Positions 33,031 to 42,500 of a stretch of DNA of 64,000 nt are shown one piece after another; the stretch's first letter is position 1; each line of letters begins with the position of its first letter. The stretch is from Deinococcus apachensis DSM 19763 (GTDB lineage: Bacteria > Deinococcota > Deinococci > Deinococcales > Deinococcaceae). The DNA is taken from NCBI RefSeq assembly GCF_000381345.1, contig NZ_KB906409.1, positions 59,858-123,857 on the forward strand. The letters run 5' to 3'. The translations under genes were made by a program, and so were the position numbers. The notes beneath the pieces are model-generated. The model searched no databases. It was not told the origin of the DNA and saw only the letters and a list, made by a program, of their open reading frames with translations.

Positions 33031-33600
33031 GCTTCAGCCCTCCTGTGGGGGTGCTCCTCCCCATCATGGCCCAGGCGGAGCGAGGAGCCCCGTTGCACCG
33101 GGCTTTTACCCTTCCTCTGAGAGAACATCCTGTCCTCCGCACAGGCGAAAAGGCAGGCCGCTGCGGTGCTGTCATCCTGCGCACGGGCGCCGGGACAACG
33201 TTCGCCGCGCATCGAGATTCCCAGTGGCGGGGGTCCTGGGCGCAGCGGTCACTTTCCGCACGCGCTGGTGGACGGTCTACAGAGGTCTGTCACGTCCCGC
33301 GAGAAGAACAGGTTGTCCAGCCGCACCTCCTCACGGGTGGCTGACTTGACAGACCACAGTTGACGCTTCACCAGCGCGGCCGCTGGGTCATCAACCGTGG
33401 CCCGGAGCCACGAAAAACCTCCTCAGCCGCTCACCCCCGGGCCACCATTCCTGCCTCTTGAAGACGGGGCAACCAGTCCGCGTCGTATCAGGTCCGGCGG
33501 GAGGCCATTCAGCAGGCAACCTGACTGTCAGGCCTCTGCCGGAAGAGTCGACCCGGCCCAGATGGAGTTTCCAGCGCCATCCCAGGAGGGACAACGTTCG
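33031..33600. other. intergenic region
   Basis: 570 bases between two minus-strand genes. A TTGACA occurs at about 33346 on the plus strand without a convincing -10. Short frames here have no ribosome binding site. No repeat, hairpin or gene remnant that I can name. Confidence 0.35.
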
Positions 33601-33999
33601 TCACGGATCGGGCGGCGGCCGTATCCACCGGTCAAGTGCGGCAAAGGTAAGTCCCCCCAGTGTCCCCAGCAGCGCGCCCGGGTGGTCGGTGGTGAGCAGC
33701 AGGAGTACGCCGCCCCCCACCCCACCCATGAGAAACCCGCCAAGCATGGACGTTCGTCCCAGCAAGGTGATCAGGGGCGCCACGAGAATCCCGAACAGGA
33801 GGGTCGCGGGCAGGCCCAGCGTGAATCTGGCCGTGCCGAGGGTCCACGCCAGGACCGGAGCCAGGATGAGGAAGTCAGCCGAGCCGTGGATGACGTCCAG
33901 GGTGACCGTGAGGGCGGACGAGGCCATCACGGCCAGGGCCGCTGCCGCCAGCGAGAGCAGGAGATTTCGCAGAATGGTGGACAGCACAGTCCTGAACAT
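33601..33999 (-). CDS. small integral membrane protein
   Basis: 132 residues from the ATG at 33999, which follows AAGGTGCTCGTC; an earlier GTG at 34044 overlaps the stop of the preceding small gene (GTGA), so a 147-residue product is the alternative. Four hydrophobic segments are visible (LLLSLAAAALAVMASSALTV, FLILAPVLAWTLGTARFTLG, ATLLFGILVAPLITLLG, MGGVGGGVLLLLT). No family is recognised. It ends a short minus-strand run with a 40-residue gene and an interrupted gene upstream. Confidence 0.6.
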   Translation of the reverse strand: MFRTVLSTILRNLLLSLAAAALAVMASSALTVTLDVIHGSADFLILAPVLAWTLGTARFTLGLPATLLFGILVAPLITLLGRTSMLGGFLMGGVGGGVLLLLTTDHPGALLGTLGGLTFAALDRWIRPPPDP

Positions 34000-34040
34000 G
34001 ACGAGCACCTTCCCCGCGCGGACCACTGGCCCGCCGCGCC

Positions 34041-34163
34041 TCACCTGAACTCCAGGAAGGCCGGGGTCTGGAGCGGAGGCGCCCAGGTCAGCCCGGCCAG
34101 GGCGAGCAGGCCGCAGAGGAGCAGCCGACGCAGGCGCGTGGGGATGCGTTTGAAGCTGGACAT
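34041..34163 (-). CDS. 40-residue putative membrane or secreted peptide
   Basis: The frame MSSFKRIPTRLRRLLLCGLL continues ALAGLTWAPP and ends FLEFR. GAAAGGAACCCC precedes the ATG, a good ribosome binding site. A strongly basic N-terminus followed by a 14-residue hydrophobic run gives a signal peptide or single membrane anchor. Its TGA overlaps a possible GTG start of the downstream membrane protein. Too short to classify. Confidence 0.5.
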   Translation of the reverse strand: MSSFKRIPTRLRRLLLCGLLALAGLTWAPPLQTPAFLEFR

Positions 34164-34215
34164 GGGGTTCCTTTCATGGGCGAGGGGGGACCGGGCCGGG
34201 CTGGCCCGGGGAGGG

Positions 34216-34416
34216 CTAGCGGCGGGTCAGCTCCTGAAACACGTAGTCCAGAAGCGCGTCGACGCTGGCGAAATACTGCCGCTCACCGTCCGCCCCCTGG
34301 CGGATCGACGCGCGGAACGGGGCCGTGCTCCCCTCGCCCTCGTGTCAGGCCCTGAGGATGTAGACCCGGGACCCTTCACCCTGGTCAGGCGCTTTCTGTT
34401 GCCTTGGTCTTGCCAT
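34216..34416 (-). pseudogene. small gene interrupted by an in-frame TGA
   Basis: An ATG at 34416 after GGAGGTCGGTC opens MARPRQQKAPDQGEGSRVYI, then LRA, then TGA at 34347-34345. The same frame goes on without a break, HEGEGSTAPFRASIRQGADG and ERQYFASVDALLDYVFQELT, to TAG at 34216. The whole reads like the small family with V-x-L-R-x-W-H-E ... R-A-S-x ... F-x-S-L-x-A-L: a Trp codon (TGG) changed to TGA would restore a 66-residue protein. I read it as a nonsense mutation or a sequence error. No hairpin resembling a selenocysteine signal is seen. Confidence 0.55.
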
Positions 34417-34611
34417 GACCGACCTCCGGAGCGGTGCCTGACAGGTGGTTCCGCGCTGGCTGCCGAGCGGTCTGTGGAACGTCACGCGGCCGCCATTAGG
34501 GAAGTTTCGTCCACGCCTGGTCAGGCTCGGTCCGTGCGGGGGGGCTGATTCTCGGCACGGAATGCAGCTTCCCGGCGCGGACGCACACAGTGCCCGCGCT
34601 GGGGAAGACGG

Positions 34612-35745
34612 TCAGTTGCGCAGCAGGCGACCCAACAGACCCGGAACGTCACCCCCGGCCAATTCATCGGGGGACAGGCCCAGGTAAACCGCCCGCGAGG
34701 TGCCGCCGCTTCCGAGCCCCGTCCGGCTGACGGCAACAGCACCCTGCACGCCGCTCCCCACGCCCACGGTGAGCAGGTCCTGCCCCTTGGGGTCATCCAG
34801 GCGCTTGAAGGCCGCGACGCTCGCCGGGTTGGCGAGACTCAGGGCGCCGAGGTCGCCCATGACACTTCCCGGGCCAGGAAGCACTCCGGGGGCGTCGCGC
34901 CGGTACTGGAAGGTGTAGCCCTGCACGCCCAACTGCGTGCGCAGGAAGGTTTTTTGCGCCGCGTTCCTGTCCAGGTCCTGGTCGGTCGCCTGGAAGACGT
35001 TGGCGGTGCCGTCCAGCGCCTGCACGAAGGCGGCAGACTGCAGCACCAGCTTGTGATCCGCCCCCGCCAGGTAGGCTGTCATGGACCGCAGGTCGTCCTG
35101 GGTGGGCGGCTGGTCCCACTGGTTGCCGGTGTACCACACCACCCCGCTGTACCTGTTCAGCCTGGCCGCGTCCGGGCCGTTGATGGCGGGCACGTCGGTG
35201 GTGATGCTGCCCGACTTGACCACAAACACGTCAAAAGCCTTGCCGGAGAGAGCGGCGCGCATGGTGGCGTCGAGGGCCGAGAGGGGTCGGGAGGCGTCCT
35301 GCGGCGCGCCGTTGTTCGCGCTGCGGTCGGCGTCCACCAGCAACCATCTCTCCACCTTCACCCGCACGCCGGTGGTCTTGCTGACGCTGCCGTTCGTCCC
35401 GTGAACCGTGAGGGGGTAGGTGCCCGCCGGGACGTTCGCGCCCACCGTCAGGGTCAGCGCGCTGGACCCACCCTGCTGGGGTCCGAAGGCGCCGCCGATC
35501 CTGTCCGCCCCACCTCCCGCCATCGGCCCCTCCAGCTTCAGGTTCACCACGCCGCCGGGCTGGGCGGGGCGGGTGATGCGAATGCTGGTCGTGCCGCTGC
35601 GTGCCGGGGCGATGTTCAGTTCACTGGGTTGAGCCGCGAGTGTGAAGTCGGGGTCGCCGTCTGGTGCCGGGGCGCTCGCCCCACCCCCGCATCCCGCAAG
35701 CAGCGTGGTCAGGAGCATTATTCCGATCATGGTTCGTCTGGGCAT
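34612..35745 (-). CDS. lipoprotein paralogous to the one at 813-2192
   Basis: 377 residues starting MPRRTMIGIMLLTTLLAGC, a lipoprotein signal with lipobox L-A-G-C. AAGGAGGGAAGAC precedes the ATG. The domain PDFTLAAQPSELNIAPARSG with IGGAFGPQQGG, the strand VERWLLVDADRSANN, and the block FDVFVVKSG ... RYSGVVWYTGNQW repeat the order in the protein at 813-2192, but the FN3 domain is absent. The C-terminal part resembles a Rossmann fold of the ThuA/GATase-like type, found in secreted proteins where it opens with L-V-D-x-D. The role is unknown. It is divergent from the frameshifted lipoprotein gene at 36167. Confidence 0.82.
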   Translation of the reverse strand: MPRRTMIGIMLLTTLLAGCGGGASAPAPDGDPDFTLAAQPSELNIAPARSGTTSIRITRPAQPGGVVNLKLEGPMAGGGADRIGGAFGPQQGGSSALTLTVGANVPAGTYPLTVHGTNGSVSKTTGVRVKVERWLLVDADRSANNGAPQDASRPLSALDATMRAALSGKAFDVFVVKSGSITTDVPAINGPDAARLNRYSGVVWYTGNQWDQPPTQDDLRSMTAYLAGADHKLVLQSAAFVQALDGTANVFQATDQDLDRNAAQKTFLRTQLGVQGYTFQYRRDAPGVLPGPGSVMGDLGALSLANPASVAAFKRLDDPKGQDLLTVGVGSGVQGAVAVSRTGLGSGGTSRAVYLGLSPDELAGGDVPGLLGRLLRN

Positions 35746-36166
35746 GTCTTCCCTCCTTGGGTGAGGGCAAGGTAGGTGGGGGGGGAGGACAGGCGAGTGA
35801 CAGCCCGGGGCGGGTACCGGGAGGGCCAGAAGGGACGCGGCCTTCCGCCGGACCTCTGGCGCCTGTTCGGCGTGACGTCGGGCCTGGGCCTGACCGGCAT
35901 TTCCCCTCACATTGACTCCCGCAATGATCAACAACGGCCGTGGCGACGCCAGCTCCGGTCCTGGCTGGGCGGGACCTGCGAACTGGATTCAGGCACAACC
36001 CATCGCCGGGACCGGTTTCAGCCAAGTTTGTTCGGGCTCAAAGGAGCCGGGAGCGTGTCATCCCGCTGTCCTCCCCGATGGGTCAGTGTGAAAGCACGGC
36101 GGCTGAGGAGGCGTACCCCTGGACGCACGGTCCTCCTCACGCAACCCGCGGATGGAAAGGAACGAC
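35746..36166. other. intergenic region between divergent lipoprotein genes
   Basis: 420 bases holding the leaders of both genes: the ribosome binding site of the minus gene at about 35749-35758 and GGAAAGGAACGAC before 36167. No other gene is supported. Confidence 0.4.
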
Positions 36167-37413
36167 ATGCGAAACAAACGAATACTCCTCTGGGGCCTGA
36201 CCGGCGCCCTCACCGCCTGCGGCAACGGCGGCACCCCCACCAGCACCCCCGACGTGGGCACCCCGACCGGCCCCGCCGTGCACGCCACCGTGGGCGCCTC
36301 GGGCGGCACCTTGAGTTCCGCGGACGGGCGCCTCACCCTGACTGTCCCGCCGGGTGCGCTGAGTCGAGCACCGACCTCACGATCCGGCCGATCACGAGCA
36401 CGACGCCGCACGGGCCGGGCATCGCGTACCGCCTCGGTCCCGAGGGGCTCACGTTCGCCCGGCCCGCCCAGCTCACCTTCCGCGACCCCGGGGGGCGGAT
36501 CGCGAACGCGGGGCACCTCGTCGCGTCGCAGGACGCGGCGGGTGTGTGGCAGGCGCACCTCGACACCGTGCAGGACCGCGGGGCGAGCACCCTTACCGTC
36601 TCCACCACGCACTTCAGCGACTGGTCGTGGGCGGAGGCGTACCGGCTCACCTCCGCCCGGGCAGACGTGAAGGTCGGCCAGAGCGTCAAGTTCACGCTGC
36701 TGTCCTGCCTGGGGGCGGGCGACGACCTGCTCGCGCCCCTCGTGCCGACCTGCGCGCCCTACACCCTCACCCCATTCACGCGCAACTGGGCGGTGAACGG
36801 TGCGGCGGGCGGGAGCGCTGCAGAGGGCACGGTCACCAGGGACGAGGGGAACACCGCGAGCGGCACGTATGCGGCCCCAGCCAGGAAGCCGGGCATCAAC
36901 CCGGTGGCGGTCAGCGTGGATCTCATCCCCAACGAGAGGGCGAACAACACCGTCCGCCTCGTAGCCTATGCGCGCGTCACGGAAGACGGCCCCACCTGCG
37001 AGGAGATCGTGAAAGGCGCGTACAGATGCGTCTACCGCCTCACGACGTGGAATGGCAACAGCCTGCCCTACACGCTGCCGAACAAGGACCCTTCGTCGGA
37101 CGCACGCGACCGGCTCACGGGTGGCTTCCTGCAACTGAACACCACTGATGAGGACCTCGCGCTGGGCTCCGGCACCTACGAACTGCGCTTCGAATACGAC
37201 CACAAACCGGCCGGAAGCTCGGTGGAGGTGCATCGGGTCCGCAACGACGCCGGGGACTATGGCTCGAACATTGACCTCTCGGCCACGACCTTCACGTCCG
37301 TGTCGGGCCTGAAGTACTCGAGCACCCTCCGGGACGGCACAGTCACCGTGAACGGCTTTCCGATGGGCACGGAAACCTTCGACGGGGACGTGAGGCTGGA
37401 CTTCGCCAGGTGA
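36167..37413 (+). pseudogene. lipoprotein gene with a frameshift
   Basis: The start is ATG 36167 after GGAAAGGAACGAC, with lipoprotein signal MRNKRILLWGLTGALTACG. The frame runs through GGTLSSADGRLTLTVPPGAL to about 36362 and then must shift: STDLTIRPITSTTPHGPGIA and everything to TGA 37413 lies in another frame. One missing base near GCTGAGTCGAGC (36358-36369) explains it. GGTLSS...VPPGAL followed by LTFARPAQLTFRDP is the ZU5-like pattern of bacterial surface lipoproteins, and STTHFSDWSW is typical of the same group. The C-terminal 200 residues look like a beta-rich binding domain. It may be a true lesion or a sequence error; the downstream frame shows no further damage. Confidence 0.7.
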
Positions 37414-37514
37414 GGGCGGTGCCGCGCCGACCATGCCCAGCTTGTACACCGTCACCGGGGACGCCTGCCACCCGGACGGGTGGATGAGGAGAACTCGCGT
37501 GTTCCGGGCGTGGG

Positions 37515-39539
37515 CTACCGAACGACTTCGTCCCGGGTCTCGCCCCGCCTAGCGTGCAGGGCCCGCGCCTGCTCGTCCTGCCCAAGCCGCGCGAACAGGT
37601 CGGCCGCCTGGGTATAGAACCCTTCGGCCTCATGGGGGCGCTGGTTGTCCCCGGCCTGTTCGGCGGCCCGCACGAACCAGCTTGCCGCGTGGGCGAGGTC
37701 CCCGCCCTCCAGCCAGTGCCGGGCGACCCGGGCGGGTTGGCCGTGGTGCCGCACCAGGGTCCTCGCGCTCGCCCGGTGCAGGAGCCCGCGGACGGACTCC
37801 GGGATGGTCGCCAGAATCCCTTCGAGGACGAGGTCGTGGCTGAAGCGCTCCCCCTCCACGATCTGCGCGGCCTCCAACTCCGCCCAGCTCTCGGCCACGT
37901 CGAGGAGGGGGGCGTGCAGCACCTCGGCCACGAGTTCCAGGGTGAAGTCCTGCTGCAAGACCGCCGCCGCCCGGGCCGCCTGGAGCGCCGATTTGGAGAG
38001 CCGCCCCACGCGCTGCGCGAGCACCTCATGCACCCCGGGGGGTAGCGGGAGGCGCCTGTTCCCCGCGCCCCCCGTCTCGATGAGGTGGCGCACGGTCTCC
38101 AGTAACCACTGCGGATTCCCCCCCGTGAATGCCCGCAGGTCGTCCAGCCGTGGACCCAACTCCGGCACCTCCAGGCTGCCGACGAGCGCGCCCACCGCCT
38201 CCTCGCCCAGCGGCTCCAGCTCGATGCGGATGGCGACTCCGGCGGCGACCTGCCCCTCGATCATCGCCTCCCCCTCGGGAGAGAGTTCCCCGCGCCGGGA
38301 ACAGGTGATGAGGCGGGGAATGCCGCCCGGCTGTCCCAGGGGAAAGACCGACGAGAACAGCACGTACCCGGCCTCCAGGGTAGCGGGGTCGCTGCAGTGC
38401 ATATCGTCCACGATGAAGGTCTCGACCTCGCGCAGGCCGAGTTCGAACACGTGCTGGATCGCGGCCAGCAGGGGGGTGGTGAGGGGGGCGGGCTGGGTCG
38501 GCGCGTCCGTCCCCGCGGGGGCCAGCTCGGGCACCAGCGGGGCGAGGGACGCACGCACCCAGGGTTCCAGCGGCAGGTCCGGGTGCAGGCGCAGGATCTG
38601 GCGGATGTTGCGGGCCGAGCCGATGTACGGGACCGGTCCGTCGCCGGGCCGGCCGTTCATGGACAGCACCCGGCCGTGGGCGTGGGCGAAATCCAGCGCC
38701 AGGCGGGATTTGCCCTGCCCGGGATCACCCAGGAGGTGGATGATCTGGCCGCGCCCCCACGCCTCCTCCATGCGGGCCCAGGCGTCCTCCCGGCCCACGA
38801 GCCGGGGCGGGCGCAGCACGCTGAGCGGAAGGCGCGAGCGGCTGGGGGTGGAGGGCAGCCGTCCCGCGTCCACTGCCTCCGCCAGCGCCCGGGTGTCCGG
38901 CGAGGGGGACACGCCGAGTTCGCGCCGCAGCACCTCCTTGCAGCGGCGATAGGCGTCCAGCGCGGCGGCGCGGTCCCCGTTGAGGACGTGCAGGCGCATC
39001 AGGGTGCGCCAGGCATCCTCCCGCAGCGGGTCACGGGTCAGGAAGTGCAGCGTGAGCGCGAGGGCCTCGCTGACCTGCCCAGCCTGCTCCAGGCGCGCGA
39101 TCCGGCCCAGGGCGGCGGCGGTCCGAGCGGTCTCCACCCGCTCCCGGGTCGCCGTCAGCCAGTCCCACAGGTCGGGCGTGTCCCCCAGGTCGACGCCCGC
39201 CAGGAACTCCCCGTCCTCCTCCACCGGCTCGCCCCGCAGGAGGTCGGCGGCGTCGCACGTGACGCCGTGCAGCCGGAGGTCCGGGCCGGGCCCCACCAGC
39301 TCCGCCCCGCACTGCTTCCGGGCACGCCCAAGCACGTGAACCAGGTTGTTGCGCGCCGCGCTTGCGGGGGTGTCCGGCCACAGCAGACCCGCCATCCGCA
39401 GGCGGGGAGTGGGCCCCTCCAGGGCGAGGTACGCCAGCAGGGCGGCAGTTTTGCGCTCGCAGGGCGACACGCGGCCCGAGGGGGAGACGAGCCGGGGGGG
39501 GCCGAGCACCCGCAGCCGCCATGTGGGAGCCTCTGGCAT
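37515..39539 (-). CDS. BTAD-type regulator with ATPase domain, short form without a TPR tail
   Basis: 674 residues from ATG 39539, which lies 7 bases after a TAGACT -10 box; GTG 39542 is the alternative. Winged helix (WRLRVLGPPRLVSPSGRV, KTAALLAYLALEGPTPRLRM), BTAD (LREDAWRTLMRLHVLNGDRA, RRELGVSPSPDTRAL), then an ATPase domain with Walker A GDPGQGKSR (about 275), Walker B VETFIVDDMH (about 385) and helical lid segments to the end. The long TPR part of the 1,121-residue neighbour at 39592 is missing, yet the sequence ends naturally (ARRGETRDEVVR). The two are clearly tandem paralogs (RNNLV, DWLT and GRPGD blocks shared). The gap between them is 52 bases and holds a separate promoter. Confidence 0.88.
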   Translation of the reverse strand: MPEAPTWRLRVLGPPRLVSPSGRVSPCERKTAALLAYLALEGPTPRLRMAGLLWPDTPASAARNNLVHVLGRARKQCGAELVGPGPDLRLHGVTCDAADLLRGEPVEEDGEFLAGVDLGDTPDLWDWLTATRERVETARTAAALGRIARLEQAGQVSEALALTLHFLTRDPLREDAWRTLMRLHVLNGDRAAALDAYRRCKEVLRRELGVSPSPDTRALAEAVDAGRLPSTPSRSRLPLSVLRPPRLVGREDAWARMEEAWGRGQIIHLLGDPGQGKSRLALDFAHAHGRVLSMNGRPGDGPVPYIGSARNIRQILRLHPDLPLEPWVRASLAPLVPELAPAGTDAPTQPAPLTTPLLAAIQHVFELGLREVETFIVDDMHCSDPATLEAGYVLFSSVFPLGQPGGIPRLITCSRRGELSPEGEAMIEGQVAAGVAIRIELEPLGEEAVGALVGSLEVPELGPRLDDLRAFTGGNPQWLLETVRHLIETGGAGNRRLPLPPGVHEVLAQRVGRLSKSALQAARAAAVLQQDFTLELVAEVLHAPLLDVAESWAELEAAQIVEGERFSHDLVLEGILATIPESVRGLLHRASARTLVRHHGQPARVARHWLEGGDLAHAASWFVRAAEQAGDNQRPHEAEGFYTQAADLFARLGQDEQARALHARRGETRDEVVR

Positions 39540-39546
39540 CACCGCG

Positions 39547-39552
39547 AGTCTA
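39547..39552 (-). promoter_or_regulatory. -10 box of a leaderless promoter (BTAD gene at 39539)
   Basis: TAGACT on the minus strand lies 7 bases before ATG 39539. It is downstream of the neighbouring BTAD gene's stop (39592), so the shorter gene need not depend on read-through. Confidence 0.5.
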
Positions 39553-39591
39553 GCAACGCCCCACCCGGCCCGGTGGACGATCTGCGGCCCG

Positions 39592-42500
39592 TCACGCCTG
39601 GGCCAGGCGACGCTGCCGCACCGCGTCGAGGATCTGGGCGTTCACCGCGTTGCGGGCGGTGAAACCCGGGCGGTACTCGGGCGGCACATGTCCGGTGAGG
39701 GCGCCCTGCAGCCACGCGGTGGCCTCCTCCAGGGCGCGGTCCGCCCCGGGATCGTTCAGGGCGAGCAGGACCTGACAGAGGGTGAGGTGCGCCTCCCCGC
39801 GCGAGATGTCGGCAGGCTCACGGTGGGCCAGCAGCCGGACGGCCTCCTCCGCGTGGCACCGCGCCTCCGGGAACCGGCCCGCGCGCCCCATCGCCTGGGC
39901 GACCCGCACGTGGGCCGTGACCTCATATCCCCCCAGTTCGTGGGCCTGGGCGACCCGCAGGGCCTCCCGTGCCCAGGCGAGCGCCCGCTCGGGCGATTCG
40001 AGGGGCCCGCGCGTCAGCCACCAGCGGATGCGGGGCAGGGGCCGCGTGTTGCCTTCCAGGGCGCGCTCGGCCTCCCGAAAGGTCTCCTCGGCCTCCTGGG
40101 CGCCCCGCGTCGTCAGGACACGGGCGAGGGCGATCAGGGCCCGCGAGCGGGAGGTGGAGGGCAGGTTCGGCCACGTGCTCGCGGCCCGCGCGTGAGTCTC
40201 GGCCTCCTCGGGCGACCCCAGGGTGAGCAGCAACTCGGCCAGGCTGGTGTGAAGCTGGGGACGCGCCCAGCCCCCGCCGTCGGGCAGGGCGAGCGCCTCC
40301 CGGTACCGCCGCAACGCGAGGTCGTACTCGGCGAGGTCGACATGGGTCTGCGCGATGAGCATGGCGCGGGTCGCGTCCCACTGCAGCGCCCCGTCCGCGC
40401 GCCGCGCCACCGCCTCGGCCTGCCACAACACGTCCTGCGCCTCCCGGGCTCGCCCGAGTTCGGCGAGGCAGATCCCCAGGTTGGCGAGCGCGACCGGCTG
40501 GAACTGCGCGCCCCCCAGCCGGTCCAGCAACGCGCAGGCCCGGCGGTGGTGCTCCTCGGCCTCGCGGTGGCGGTCCTGGTGGTCGAGCACGACGGCGAGG
40601 TTGCTGAGGTTCGAGGCGAGGTCCCCCGTGTCCCCCAGGGGTTCGAGCAGGGTCACGGCGTCCGCGAGCACCGAGGCCGCCTCGGCCATGCGTTCCTGCG
40701 CCCACAACGCGGCCCCGACGTCCGCGAGCAGGTTGGCGCGCAGCGGCACGTCGTCCACCCCGCCGAGGCGTGTCAGTCCTGCGCGCGCCGCCTCCTCAGC
40801 CTCCGCGCCCTCGCCGTACGCGACGTGCAGCTCGGCCTGGAGGTGCCAGGCGCGGGCCGACCGCGTGGGCCCGCTCGCCCGCTCGAACAGGGCGTCCAGG
40901 GACGCCTGGCGGGCCGCCCGGTCGGGGCTGGTCTGCAGCACCTCCGCCCGGCGCGTGAACGCGGCGAAGGCCGCCGCGTCCTCCCCGGCCGCCTCGAGGA
41001 TCAGCGCGGCCCGCTCGAAGAACCCCGCCGCCTCGCGCAGACGCAGCCTTCCCGCGGCGGCCTCGCCCGCGCGCAGCAGCCACGGGGCCGCCTGCCGGTC
41101 GTCGCCGCCCTCCAGCCAGTGACCCGCAATGCGCGCCGGGTCGGCCTGATGCTGGGTCAGCACCCGGGCGCTGGCGCGGTGCAGGACCCGCCCGACGGCC
41201 GCCGGGGTGCCCGCGCGCACCGCCTCCGCGATCAGGTCGTGGCCCAGCCGCTCCCCCTGCACGAGCTGCGCCGCCTCCAGCTCCTCCCACGCGCTGACGG
41301 TGTCGAGCAGCGGCAGCCCCAGCGTCTCCGTGATCAGCTCGAGCGTGAAGTCGGCCTGCAGCACCGCCGCGGCCCGCGCCACCAGGGTGGCGCGGTGGGA
41401 GAGGCGCGCGAGACGCTGTTCGAGCACCGACCCCGCCTGGCCGGGCGGCGGCAGGCGGGACGGCAACCCCCGCTCCAGGCCCCCGTTCTCGTGCAGGTAC
41501 TTCACCGTCTCCAGGATGAAGAGCGGGTTGCCCCCCGCGTAGCGGGTGAGCTGCGCGGCGAGCCCCTCCGCCTGGGGGAGGCCCAGGCTCTCCACCAGGG
41601 CGCGCACGTCGCGGTCCGTGATGGGCTCCAGCTCGATCAGCACCGCCACTCCCGCCTCGATCAGCCCGTGAACGAGGGCGTCCGCGCGCGGGGACAGTTC
41701 GCCCGCCCGGAAGCCGATGAGATGCCGCGCGATCCCGTGCGCGCCGAGGGGATAGGCGCTCGACATCATGAAGGCGCCGTACTCCAGGGTGGCGTCGTCG
41801 TAGGACTGGAGGTCGTCCAGCACGACGACCGTGAGGCCCGCCATGGCCCTCCGGGTCACCGCCAGCAGCGCCCCGTGGAAACGCTGCACGTCCGCCTCGT
41901 TTTCCAGGGGAGGCGCGGCCACGCCCGCCTCCCCGTACTCGGGCAACAGGCGCGCGAGTTCCGCCCGCTCGTGCGCCTCCAGGGGAAGGTCCGGGTGCCG
42001 GGCGAGGTAGGTGCGCGTGTTGCGGGTCGCGCAACTGTACGGCACGCTGGTGTCCCCGGGTCGGCCGTCCAGCGAGAGGTATGCCCCCTTCGAGTCGGCG
42101 AAGTCGCGCAGCAGCCGGGTCTTGCCCACCCCCGGCGCCCCGGTCACGAAGATCAATTGGCCCGCCGCCCAGGCGGCCTCTAGCCGGGCCCAGGCGTCGG
42201 CTCGACCGACCAGGGCGGGTGGCGGGAGGGGCGGCAACGTTGCTCGCGCGGGCCTGGGGAGCCGCGCCCCCCGCGCGATCTCCCGCGCGAGGTCACGGGT
42301 CTCGGGCAGCGGCTCGGTGTGCAGGTGCTCCCGCAGGGTGGAGACGCACCGGTCATAGGTCCGCAGGGCCGCCCGCGCGTCGCCCTGGAGGTACTGGAGC
42401 CGCATCATGCGGCGCCACGCGTCCTCGGACAGGGGCAGCACGCGCAGCAACTTCTCGGCCGCCTCCGTGGCGGCAGACAGGTCCCCCTCCCGTTCAAGGC

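Noticed and set aside
34216..34416. Selenocysteine at the in-frame TGA
   Set aside because: No selenoprotein family fits and no stem-loop just after the TGA is evident; Trp is the likely original residue.
39346..42183. 945-codon open frame on the plus strand
   Set aside because: It is the mirror of two BTAD-ATPase regulators whose motifs are unmistakable on the other strand.
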